DNA of 64,000 bases from Microbacterium testaceum StLB037 (GTDB taxonomy: Bacteria; Actinomycetota; Actinomycetes; Actinomycetales; Microbacteriaceae). The position numbers and the translations under genes are program-made. Where the stretch lies: positions 1,488,110-1,552,109 of the forward strand of contig NZ_VTQH01000001.1 in NCBI RefSeq assembly GCF_008763945.1, written 5' to 3'. Position 1 is the first letter of the stretch. Each line of letters begins with the position of its first letter. Under the pieces are notes generated by a model, which worked only from the letters and a program-made list of their open reading frames with translations, did no database searches and was not told where the DNA came from. Below, piece by piece: positions 8,442 through 15,947 of this stretch.

Positions 8442-9743
8442 ATGCTTCTCGAAAGAGACCTCATCCAGTCCGTCGGATTCCGAAACGTCCGCCAGAACGG
8501 CGAGATCACCGGCTTCCAGTTCCGCGTGCGCATGCCGTCGTACCGCGGCATGGCAGCCTCGTTGATCGACGGCATCGGCGTCAGCATCCCGAGCCTGGTG
8601 GATGTCGCACCCGACGTCCCGCTGTGGACGCTGCAGGGACGGCAGTACTCGCTCGCCGAGCTCTGGGACGGCGACGGCGTGCGGTGGCCGCTCGAAGACG
8701 CGGCGGTCATCTTCGTGCCCCTCGCCGGTGGCCTGCCCGACGGCGTGCACGAGCTGTCGATCGAACTGCGCCTGCGGATGTCGTACATCCCGCAGGAGCA
8801 CCAGCCGAGCACGTACCGCGTCACCAAGCACGTCACGCTCGCCCCCGAGGCATCCGGTGCTCCCTTCCGCTACGGCGTCTCGCTCTACAGCTACATGACC
8901 GACTTCGGCACCGTGATGGACCTCGAGACCGCGATGGCCTCGATCGCCGACCTCGGCGCGACGGGCCTCGAGATCCTCGGCGAGGCGCACATCCCGAACT
9001 ACCCGAACCCCTCCGACGAGTGGGTCGACCAGTGGTTCGCGCTGCTGCAGAAGTACGGTCTCGAGCCGACGAACTATGGCTCGTGGATCGACACGCGCCT
9101 GCACTCCAGCGGCCCGAACGGTCGCGACATGACGGTCGACGAGGGCGCTGCGGCCCTCCAGCGCGATCTGCGCCTGGCCAAGCGCCTCGGCTTCCGCTTC
9201 GTGCGGCCGAAGATCGGCGTGGTGTCGGGGGATCTCGTCCCGCACCCGATCTGGACCGAGGTCGTCGAGGCGTCTCTCCCGCTCGCCGAAGAGCTCGACG
9301 TGATCATCTGCCCCGAGATCCACTCGCCGACGCCCATCAAACACGAAGTCGTCGACGACTACATCGCCCTCATCCGCCGCACCGGCACGAAGCACTTCGG
9401 CCTTCTGCTCGACACCGGCATCTTCCAGGACCGCCCGATCCCGCTGAAGCCCGGCGAGCTGCCGGGTCAGCGTCCGGCGTTCCTGGACGGCATCCACGTC
9501 GATCCGAACGACGTGTTCGACGTGATCGAGAACGTCGTGTTCATCCAGGCGAAGTTCCACGACATCGACGAGAACCTCGAAGACCAGCAGATCCCGTGGG
9601 AGCCGGTGCTGAAAGCACTGAAGGACGCGGGCTACACCGGCTACCTCTCCAGCGAGTACGAGGGCGAGCGCGAGCCGTGGCGCTCGATCGAGCAGGTGCG
9701 TCGTCAGCACTCGCTGATGCGCCAGATCGCCGACCGGATCTGA
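8442..9743 (+). CDS. Natural fusion of C-glycoside-deglycosidase beta-like domain and alpha-like TIM barrel
   Basis: A 433-residue protein. Residues about 1-135 form a small beta-rich domain like CGD beta subunits (DUF6379 type): VRMPSYRGM..., then LSIELRLRMSYIP. Residues about 142-433 form a sugar-phosphate isomerase/epimerase-fold barrel like CGD alpha subunits (FRYGVSLYSYM, PEIHSP, LLLDTG, YLSSEYEGE). Characterised CGDs cleave the C-C bond of 3-keto C-glycosides by elimination and use separate alpha and beta chains. Metal-site positions read E292, D324, Q369 and E405; the third ligand, His in the other modules, is Gln here (FIQAKFHDID). H294, two after the first Glu, is kept. It is the first gene of a two-gene unit, with a GAGAGTGAG ribosome site. 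The family call is good; the substrate is unknown. Confidence 0.75.
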   Translation: MLLERDLIQSVGFRNVRQNGEITGFQFRVRMPSYRGMAASLIDGIGVSIPSLVDVAPDVPLWTLQGRQYSLAELWDGDGVRWPLEDAAVIFVPLAGGLPDGVHELSIELRLRMSYIPQEHQPSTYRVTKHVTLAPEASGAPFRYGVSLYSYMTDFGTVMDLETAMASIADLGATGLEILGEAHIPNYPNPSDEWVDQWFALLQKYGLEPTNYGSWIDTRLHSSGPNGRDMTVDEGAAALQRDLRLAKRLGFRFVRPKIGVVSGDLVPHPIWTEVVEASLPLAEELDVIICPEIHSPTPIKHEVVDDYIALIRRTGTKHFGLLLDTGIFQDRPIPLKPGELPGQRPAFLDGIHVDPNDVFDVIENVVFIQAKFHDIDENLEDQQIPWEPVLKALKDAGYTGYLSSEYEGEREPWRSIEQVRRQHSLMRQIADRI

Positions 9744-9754
9744 GGGAGACGGAC

Positions 9755-11230
9755 ATGCCCAACGGACTCATCCACGACGACAGCCTCCGCGCGCACCCCG
9801 ACGGGCTCGCGCTGCGACTCACCATCCCGTGGTACCGCAGCCTCTGGCTGTCGTCGGTCACGACGCTCGAACTCACCGTCGACGGGGAGCGGGTGGATGC
9901 CGACGACCTCCGCGTCGAGTTCGGTGACGCCTCGTACCGCCTCGACGAGCTGCCCGAGCAGAGCGAACGCCTCTGGTTTTTGCAGGAGCACCCGCTGCTC
10001 GTGGCCCGCCGCTCCACGCCCGTCGTACTCGGCGAAACGCACGACATCGTGCTGCACGGCGAGCTGCGTCTGCCCTACATGCAGATCGCGCCGGGGACCG
10101 ACGGCGGGCCGGGGATGTACGTGCCGAACGTCGTCCACGACGTGAGAACCCTCACGGTCGTCGACGCGGATGCCGGGATTCCGGCGCTCGTGTCAGACGT
10201 CACGCCCCCGCCGCCCGCGGCCGAGGACGACCCGTTCCAGCTGGGCCTGACGCTGTACTCGGCCAGCGCGGAGTTCCGCGCGGGGTACTTCGACTTCGAC
10301 GGTCTGCTCGACCGGGTCGCGGAGCTCGGCATCGGTCCGGGCATCGAGATCGTGGCATCGCAGATGGTGCCGACCTACCCCGTCGTCGGTGACGAGTTCG
10401 TGCGCACCTGGCGCGCGGCCTTCGATCGGCACGGGTTCGTCGAGAGCTCGTTCGGGGCCAACCTCGACATGGGTCGCCGCCGCGATCGCGACATGACGCC
10501 CGACGAGGAGTTCGCCTTCTCGAAGCTCATGTTCGAGGGCGCGAAGAAGCTCGGCTTCCCGCTGGTGCGGATCCAGAGCGCCAAGCCCGAGCTGCTGCGC
10601 CGTCTGCTGCCGATCGCCGAAGACCTCGAGCTGAAGCTCGCCTACGAGATCCACGCGCCGATGGGGCCGAACGCCGAGCCGATCCTGCGCGTGCGCGAGA
10701 CGTACGCCGAGCTCGACTCGCCGCTGCTCGGCTTCGTGGCCGACTTCTCGTCGACCATGCACGCGATGTCGCCGACGCTACTGCGGGCCGTCCGCCGCGC
10801 GGGACTCGACGACGAGGCCGTGGCCAAGCTGCAGGAGATCTGGGCGACGGATGCCACGATGCAGGCGCGCCAGCAGCAGTTCCTCGGCTACCTTCGGGGC
10901 CGTGACTTCGACCCGGGTCGGCTCGGCTCGTTCGCGCACCTGGCCTTCAACATGCACGGACACGTGGACCCGCGCGAGTGGGCCGACATCATGCCGCAGA
11001 TCCTGCACGTGCACGCGAAGTTCTACGACATCGACGAGAGCGGCCAGGAGCCGGCGATCGACTACCCCGAGCTCGTGCGCGTGTTCGTCGAGGGCGGGTA
11101 CCGCGGCTTCTGGTCGAGCGAGTGGGAAGGGCACGCCTTCGCCGAGCTCGGCGAGGTCGACCCGCTGCTGCTCGTGCGGCGCCAGCACGACCTCATCCGG
11201 GCCTCGATGCGGGCGATGACCGTGGGCTGA
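9755..11230 (+). CDS. Second beta-alpha fused C-glycoside deglycosidase-like protein
   Basis: A 491-residue protein that starts 11 nt after the preceding fusion. The beta domain (about 1-135: TIPWYRSLWLSSV, RLDELPEQSERLWF, LRLPYMQIAPGTDGGPG) closely matches the stand-alone protein at 25024-25440. The alpha barrel (about 160-491) closely matches the protein at 23154-24206, sharing NLDMGRR-DRDMTPDEE, EIHAP-GPN, ADFSSTMHA, HVHAKFYDI and SSEWEGHAF. A Pro/Ala-rich linker (about 140-160, with PPPPAAEDD) joins them. The full putative metal site is present: E298, D330, H420, E456, with H300 beside it. Expected reaction: elimination of the aglycone from a 3-keto C-glycoside. The start ATG 9755 has GGGAGA upstream. 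Confidence 0.8.
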   Translation: MPNGLIHDDSLRAHPDGLALRLTIPWYRSLWLSSVTTLELTVDGERVDADDLRVEFGDASYRLDELPEQSERLWFLQEHPLLVARRSTPVVLGETHDIVLHGELRLPYMQIAPGTDGGPGMYVPNVVHDVRTLTVVDADAGIPALVSDVTPPPPAAEDDPFQLGLTLYSASAEFRAGYFDFDGLLDRVAELGIGPGIEIVASQMVPTYPVVGDEFVRTWRAAFDRHGFVESSFGANLDMGRRRDRDMTPDEEFAFSKLMFEGAKKLGFPLVRIQSAKPELLRRLLPIAEDLELKLAYEIHAPMGPNAEPILRVRETYAELDSPLLGFVADFSSTMHAMSPTLLRAVRRAGLDDEAVAKLQEIWATDATMQARQQQFLGYLRGRDFDPGRLGSFAHLAFNMHGHVDPREWADIMPQILHVHAKFYDIDESGQEPAIDYPELVRVFVEGGYRGFWSSEWEGHAFAELGEVDPLLLVRRQHDLIRASMRAMTVG

Positions 11231-11231
11231 C

Positions 11232-11257
11232 CCTCCCCTCGAAAGGATCCGGGGAGG
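11232..11257. terminator. Hairpin between convergent genes, possible bidirectional terminator
   Basis: CCTCCCC (11232-11238) and GGGGAGG (11251-11257) can pair over a 12-nt loop, one base after the stop of the fused CGD gene and before the stop of the convergent TetR gene. A CTCTCATT stretch follows but no clear T-run, so termination is only likely. Confidence 0.4.
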
Positions 11258-11312
11258 CTCTCATTCGGAGCGACCGGGTGCGGACGCCTCCAGCTCGTCG
11301 GGCCGTCGAGGG

Positions 11313-11963
11313 TCAGCCAGCCGACAGCGACAGGAACACCGTGCGCATCAGCCGCTCGAGCAACTCAGACCAGCGGTAGGCGTCGTGTGGCGTCGCGGTC
11401 GCCGTCACACCGAGGCCGAGATATCGCACGCACACGCTGTAGAAGACCTCGAACGCCCAGATGGCGTCGTCCTTCGTCAGCCGGACGCCGTGCGCGGAGG
11501 CCGCGGCCAGAAGGGCGCGGACGAACACGGCCTGCCCGGCGTCGCCGGAGCGTCGACCGCGCGCGAGGATCTCGACATCGTCCACCCCCATCACGAAGAA
11601 GGGGGAGAGCAGGTCGCGGTTCTCGCGCAGGATGCCGGCGTAGACCGCGACGATCTCGGCCGTCGCCGTCTCGAAGTCCGTCGCGCCGATGCCGGCGGAC
11701 GCGACGCGTTCGGCGGTCTCGACATCGAGGCGGTCGAACTCCTGCGCCTGGATCAGGCGCAGCAGTTCGGCCTTGCCCGAGACTCGGCCGTAGATCGAGC
11801 CGATCGACACCTCGGCACGCGCGCTGACCTCGGCGAGCGAGAACTGACCGGTGTCGCGCTCGTGCAGCAGCGCGAGGACGGCGGCGCGGACCCTCGCGAA
11901 CGAGTCGCGACTTCGCTGCTGCTTGGGCTCGGACACCCCGCTCGCTCCCTCTCTCGTCGCCAT
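11313..11963 (-). CDS. TetR-family transcriptional regulator
   Basis: A 216-residue TetR-type repressor. The helix-turn-helix lies at about residues 40-65 (FSLAEVSARAEVSIGSIYGR), followed by a helical ligand domain with no specific signature. It is the last gene of a minus-strand unit behind the GH39-like protein (25-nt gap) and the flavin monooxygenase. That position, and the strong 22-nt inverted repeat in front of the monooxygenase, suggest that it autoregulates this operon. The ligand could be an aromatic compound handled by the monooxygenase; this is inference only. Confidence 0.85.
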   Translation of the reverse strand: MATREGASGVSEPKQQRSRDSFARVRAAVLALLHERDTGQFSLAEVSARAEVSIGSIYGRVSGKAELLRLIQAQEFDRLDVETAERVASAGIGATDFETATAEIVAVYAGILRENRDLLSPFFVMGVDDVEILARGRRSGDAGQAVFVRALLAAASAHGVRLTKDDAIWAFEVFYSVCVRYLGLGVTATATPHDAYRWSELLERLMRTVFLSLSAG

Positions 11964-11988
11964 CGTCGTGCTCTTTCCGTTTCCGCCC

Positions 11989-13425
11989 TCAGGCCCTCAG
12001 CTCCACGAGGAACACGGACTGCGGCTCCAGGGCGAGGTCCATCCGCAGGCTCCCCTCCGCCGACACCGCGACAGGGGCGGGGCCCTCGACCGCGCCGGAT
12101 AGCGACGTGACGGTGGCCTGCACGGTGGCATCCGCCCAGGGGAGGTTCTGCAGGTCGAGGCTCACCCGTTCCACCCCCTCCGATGCCAGATCGGGACGCT
12201 GCGGCGGGAGGGTGAGCCCCAGTTCGATGCGCTGCTCGCCGATGGGGATGCGAAAGGTGAAACGGTCCTCGGCGCGTGGGGCGAGGGCGCTGTCGGGGGC
12301 CACGTAGTTCGTCACGAGGACGCGGACGGTGTCGCCGTCGCGCCCGGCGGCGACCGCCAGCCCCGACGCGTCGCCCCCGGTGGCCTCCAGCCTCCGCCCG
12401 GTGAGCGCCCGACCCGCGAGGACGAGCGCGCGCGAGCGCTCGTCGGGCCGCCCGTCGACGTCGCCGACCCCGCCCGGGTCGACGAACCCATAGTGCGGAT
12501 CGCGGCCGGTGTCGGCGCGGAAGAAGAACGCGTGGTCGATGACCGTGTCCTGCAGCGCGATCGCCGTGGCCGCCATGAACGCGCCCTTCTCCGGCGCCGG
12601 TGCGGTGCTGCTGGGCACCGCGAGGTAGTTCCAGTAGCTGAGCGTCAGGTCGGTGTCGGTGAACCCGTGACCATCGAGCACTGCGCGCAGCTCGCGCGCC
12701 ACGTAGCGATAGTCCATCGGATCGCGGCTGCCATCGGTGAACCACAGGAACGAGAAGAAGTGCAGCGGCAGGTCGTTCTCACGCACGAACGTCAGGAAGC
12801 CCTCGCGGTAGGGCGAGTCGGCCTCCAGCGAGAAGGCGACCGAGGGGCCCCCGACGGTCAGGGACGCGTCGACGCGGTGCACCGCCTCGCAGAAGGCGCG
12901 GTACATCGCGTAGAACTCCTCCGGTCGCCCGGCGAAGTGCAGCGGCCCAAAGTCGGGCTGATCGCCGAATTCGTAGAGGCGCACGGGCGTCGCCGGGCCG
13001 CCCGCCCACCCCTGGGAGTAGTGCCGGACGATGTGCTCGACGACCCGGCCGTACACCTCGACGTCGGCGGCGGGCAGCTTGTTCTTCGGGATCGAGCTGG
13101 CCACGGTGAACAGCACCTCGGCGCCGATGGAGTGAACCGCGTCGACCCACGCATCGGTCGCGGCGAAGTTGTAGCTGGCCGGGTCGTCGGGGTCGGCGCT
13201 CCAGTCGGGGAAGAGGCTTGTGGGGTCGTCGCGGGTGTCGAGGCGCGAGATCCAGTCGAACGAGCGCACGAGGGTCACCCCCGCCTCGCGCCACAGGGGC
13301 GTCATGTCGGGGAAGTCGGGGTAGGCCGCGACGGGGCCGGGTACGCCACCGACGCCGTTGAGGGAGCGGAACATGCTCTCGCGGCCGGCGTCCACGACGA
13401 GGGTGCGGGTGGGGGTGTGCGACAC
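11989..13425 (-). CDS. GH39-like TIM-barrel protein lacking the usual catalytic glutamates
   Basis: A 478-residue protein with the layout of family 39 glycoside hydrolases: an (alpha/beta)8 barrel (about 20-350) followed by a beta-sandwich tail. At the acid/base position, where GH39 enzymes have WNEP, this protein has FGDQPDF (153-159), so Glu is replaced by D155. At the nucleophile position, usually TEWN, it has SYWN (263-266), so Glu is replaced by Y264. It may be a non-classical glycosidase or a binding or lyase-type barrel. There is no signal peptide, so it is probably cytoplasmic. The GTG start at 13425 has a GGAG site 6 nt away; upstream in-frame ATGs lie inside the preceding gene and are rejected. 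Confidence 0.65.
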   Translation of the reverse strand: MSHTPTRTLVVDAGRESMFRSLNGVGGVPGPVAAYPDFPDMTPLWREAGVTLVRSFDWISRLDTRDDPTSLFPDWSADPDDPASYNFAATDAWVDAVHSIGAEVLFTVASSIPKNKLPAADVEVYGRVVEHIVRHYSQGWAGGPATPVRLYEFGDQPDFGPLHFAGRPEEFYAMYRAFCEAVHRVDASLTVGGPSVAFSLEADSPYREGFLTFVRENDLPLHFFSFLWFTDGSRDPMDYRYVARELRAVLDGHGFTDTDLTLSYWNYLAVPSSTAPAPEKGAFMAATAIALQDTVIDHAFFFRADTGRDPHYGFVDPGGVGDVDGRPDERSRALVLAGRALTGRRLEATGGDASGLAVAAGRDGDTVRVLVTNYVAPDSALAPRAEDRFTFRIPIGEQRIELGLTLPPQRPDLASEGVERVSLDLQNLPWADATVQATVTSLSGAVEGPAPVAVSAEGSLRMDLALEPQSVFLVELRA

Positions 13426-13444
13426 GGGTGTCTCCTCGGGGGTC

Positions 13445-14608
13445 TCAGTAGGGCATCCGCAGGAGGCGGTTCGCGTACTCGTTCGCGATCGGCTCGTCGT
13501 GACGGAGATGGTCGATGCGCGCGGCATAGGTCTCGTCGGTGACCGAGTCGAATTCTTCGAGCATCGACTCGATCGAACGCTCGTGCACCGCGCGCACTCG
13601 GGGCAGGCGGCGCTTCATGAATTCGAGCTGGGCGTCGAGCAGAGACTGATCCTTCGCGAGCTCCTGGGCGAGCACGACGCCGTCTTCGATGCTCATCGCC
13701 GCTCCCGATCCGAGATAGGGCGTCATCGTGTGGGCGGCGTCACCCAGGATCATGATGCGCCCGCGGAACCACGGGTAGGGCACCCACACCGTCGAGTACG
13801 GGGTGTAGGCGACGTTCTCGGCGTGACGGACGTCGTCGAGCGCGTCGGCGAGGAAGGTCGACCCGCGCGTGAGGGACGCGGCGCGATCGTGCATGATCTC
13901 GGCCATCTTGCTCGCGTCGTAGCGCGGGCGGCCCTCTTCGGCCACGGTGAGCACCATGTACATGGTGTCCTCCGACAGGGGCGTGAGCATGATCTTGCCG
14001 CCGTAGCCCTGGCAGATGATCGGCTGCGTGATCTTGCGACGGTTGGGGAGACCCGCGCGCCAGGCGACCCCACCCACCGGGCGCGGAGCGTACTTCTCGC
14101 CGAAGTACTCGCGGCGGATTTGGGAGTTCAGACCATCGAAGCCGAGCACGAGGTCGTAGTCGGCGTCGTCCCCGGTGCTGAACGTCACGGTCGCGCTATC
14201 GGCATCCTGGGCGATGTCGGCGACGGTCGTGCTCATGTGGAACGTGGCGCCGTTGGCGAGGGCGTGGCGTGCGGCCATCTCGAGGAACGCCATGCGCGAC
14301 ATCGTCACGCATCCCGGCAGGCCCTCATCGCGGGTGCCGTAGCTCATGGTGCTCAGCAGGGTGCCGTCGGCGTCGTAGTTGTCGATGCCCGGGGCGGGAT
14401 GGCCGATCTCGAGGACATCGTCGAGCAGTCCGATTTCGCGCACCGCGCGCAGGCCGTTGATGCGGAGGCCGAATCCGACGCCGGCGACGCTGATCTCGGG
14501 CTTGTCGTCGATGACGTCGACGTGCGCACCGATCCGGGCGAGGGCGGATGCCGTGGTGAGGCCGCCGATGCCGGCGCCGACGATCAGTATTCTCAACGGG
14601 TTCGACAT
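13445..14608 (-). CDS. FAD-dependent aromatic monooxygenase (class A flavoprotein hydroxylase)
   Basis: A 387-residue single-component flavin hydroxylase. It shows the N-terminal dinucleotide fold VGAGIGGLTTASAL, a DG motif (LVLGFDGLNSQIRR) and the FAD/phosphate motif GDAAHTMTPYLGSGAA. It resembles salicylate- and 3-hydroxybenzoate-hydroxylase relatives; the true substrate is unknown. ATG 14608 has a strong AGGAGGAG site. It is the first gene of the unit monooxygenase, GH39-like, TetR. In a C-glycoside island it may hydroxylate the aglycone or a fragment of it for ring cleavage. Confidence 0.83.
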   Translation of the reverse strand: MSNPLRILIVGAGIGGLTTASALARIGAHVDVIDDKPEISVAGVGFGLRINGLRAVREIGLLDDVLEIGHPAPGIDNYDADGTLLSTMSYGTRDEGLPGCVTMSRMAFLEMAARHALANGATFHMSTTVADIAQDADSATVTFSTGDDADYDLVLGFDGLNSQIRREYFGEKYAPRPVGGVAWRAGLPNRRKITQPIICQGYGGKIMLTPLSEDTMYMVLTVAEEGRPRYDASKMAEIMHDRAASLTRGSTFLADALDDVRHAENVAYTPYSTVWVPYPWFRGRIMILGDAAHTMTPYLGSGAAMSIEDGVVLAQELAKDQSLLDAQLEFMKRRLPRVRAVHERSIESMLEEFDSVTDETYAARIDHLRHDEPIANEYANRLLRMPY

Positions 14609-14661
14609 GGGTGCTCCTCCTCGAGCGGACGGCCGGGCCCGCGGGGGTGCGCGCCTCACCG

Positions 14662-14683
14662 AATCAGAACGTTGATTCTGATT
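14662..14683. promoter_or_regulatory. Putative TetR operator in front of the flavin monooxygenase
   Basis: Perfect inverted repeat AATCAGAA-N6-TTCTGATT, 53 nt upstream of the monooxygenase start. It is AT-rich against a GC-rich background and lies in promoter position for the minus-strand operon that ends with the TetR gene. Assignment to that TetR is inferred from position; the LysR encoded upstream is an alternative. Confidence 0.6.
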
Positions 14684-14782
14684 TCAGGCTAAGGACGGGC
14701 CGGTCGCGCTCACAACGACCGCACCTCGACCGTCGTGGATGCCGTCCATCACGATCGGTGATGCGGGCGGCACCCGCCCGTC

Positions 14783-15724
14783 TCACTGCGGTGCGTGCCC
14801 CGCGGCGATCACTCGGCCGGCCTCGGCGAAGAGGCCGCGCATCCACTCGTGCTCGGGATCGCGGTTGTGCGAAGGGTGCCACCACAGGGCGCTGACGATC
14901 GGTGTCGCCGCGAACGGCAGGGGCACCACGCGGATGCCGCCGATGCGCAGCAGGTGGGGGGCGAGGGCGGACTGCACGAGTCCCACGCGCCGCGTTCCGC
15001 TGACGAAGTGCCCCACCGAGAGGAAGCTCTCCAGCACCACCTCGATGTGCGGTTCGACGCCGAGCTGCTGGATCTGGCGGGCGGCCGAGGTGAAGGCCGA
15101 ACGCGACTGGAAGGTGAGCACCCACGGCAGGTCCGCGAGGTTCTGCATCGTGAGCGACTCGCCCACCTCGTCGTTGTCGTCGGCCACGACCGCCAGCCAG
15201 TCGTCCTGCCAGAGGTCGAGGTAGGGCAGCTCCGACACGGGACCGTGGGGGATGACCATGGCGTCGGCCGAGCGCAGGCGGTTCGCGGCGTCTTCCACGA
15301 TCCCGGGGTTGTGCAGCATGTAGCGGAAGCGAACGCCCGGCGCTTGCTCCGCTGCGAGCTGTGACACGACGGTTCCGACGGTGACGAAGCCGTAGTCGGA
15401 CCCGTAGATCGAGAACTCGCGCGTCGACTCCGCCGGAGACCACGACGCCTGGCTGTCGAAGACGCGTCGGGCTGCTTCGAGGGCCGTGCTCGTGTGATCG
15501 GTCAGGCGGACGGCGAACGGCGTGAGCTCGTAGGTGTTACCGCGACGGGCGAGGATCTGGTCGTTGAAGTGCGTGCGAAGGCGCGCGAGAGAGGCGCTGA
15601 GCGCGGGCTGGCTCAGGTGCAGACTCTCGGCGGCGCGCGTGACGCTGCGCTCGGTGAGCAGCGCGTCGAGCGCCACCAGGAGGTTGAGGTCGAGGCGCGA
15701 AAGCGCCGAATGGTCGGTCACCAC
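14783..15724 (-). CDS. LysR-family transcriptional regulator
   Basis: A 313-residue LTTR with an N-terminal helix-turn-helix (SVTRAAESLHLSQPALSASL, about residues 27-46) and a periplasmic-binding-protein-like effector domain. It is divergent from the sugar ABC transporter, with a 223-nt intergenic region containing tandem CTTATGTGC repeats, so it may control that operon. Two GTG codons in a row, 15724 and 15721, can start it; 15724 is preferred because an AAGGA site lies 7 nt upstream. Confidence 0.85.
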   Translation of the reverse strand: MVTDHSALSRLDLNLLVALDALLTERSVTRAAESLHLSQPALSASLARLRTHFNDQILARRGNTYELTPFAVRLTDHTSTALEAARRVFDSQASWSPAESTREFSIYGSDYGFVTVGTVVSQLAAEQAPGVRFRYMLHNPGIVEDAANRLRSADAMVIPHGPVSELPYLDLWQDDWLAVVADDNDEVGESLTMQNLADLPWVLTFQSRSAFTSAARQIQQLGVEPHIEVVLESFLSVGHFVSGTRRVGLVQSALAPHLLRIGGIRVVPLPFAATPIVSALWWHPSHNRDPEHEWMRGLFAEAGRVIAAGHAPQ

Positions 15725-15827
15725 GGCGTGATCCTTCGCTCGGGAAAGCTGTCTCGGGATCGTATCAATACCGTCTATGTCACAGCTAGGCGCCATACTC
15801 CGGAACGATGGTCACGGTCCTCCGCGC

Positions 15828-15858
15828 CTTATGTGCTGCATCGCGAAGACTTATGTGC
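15828..15858. promoter_or_regulatory. Tandem CTTATGTGC direct repeats upstream of the sugar ABC operon
   Basis: CTTATGTGC occurs at 15828-15836 and again at 15850-15858, exactly 22 bp (two helical turns) apart, in the gap between the LysR gene and the substrate-binding protein gene. The half-site CTTATGT is shared with the inverted-repeat operators at 8379, 21542 and 45015. It could bind the LysR protein or the regulator of the TTATGT regulon. Confidence 0.5.
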
Positions 15859-15947
15859 GTTTTCTGCGCAACGCGCCGATACTGAGTCACACAGCACAGG
15901 CGCTCCCACCGAAGGGCTCGCCGACAACGTCGTCAGAAAGGCTGGCC

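Noticed and set aside
11989..13425. Annotation as an active beta-xylosidase of family GH39
   Set aside because: Both expected catalytic glutamates appear to be replaced, so only the fold is claimed.
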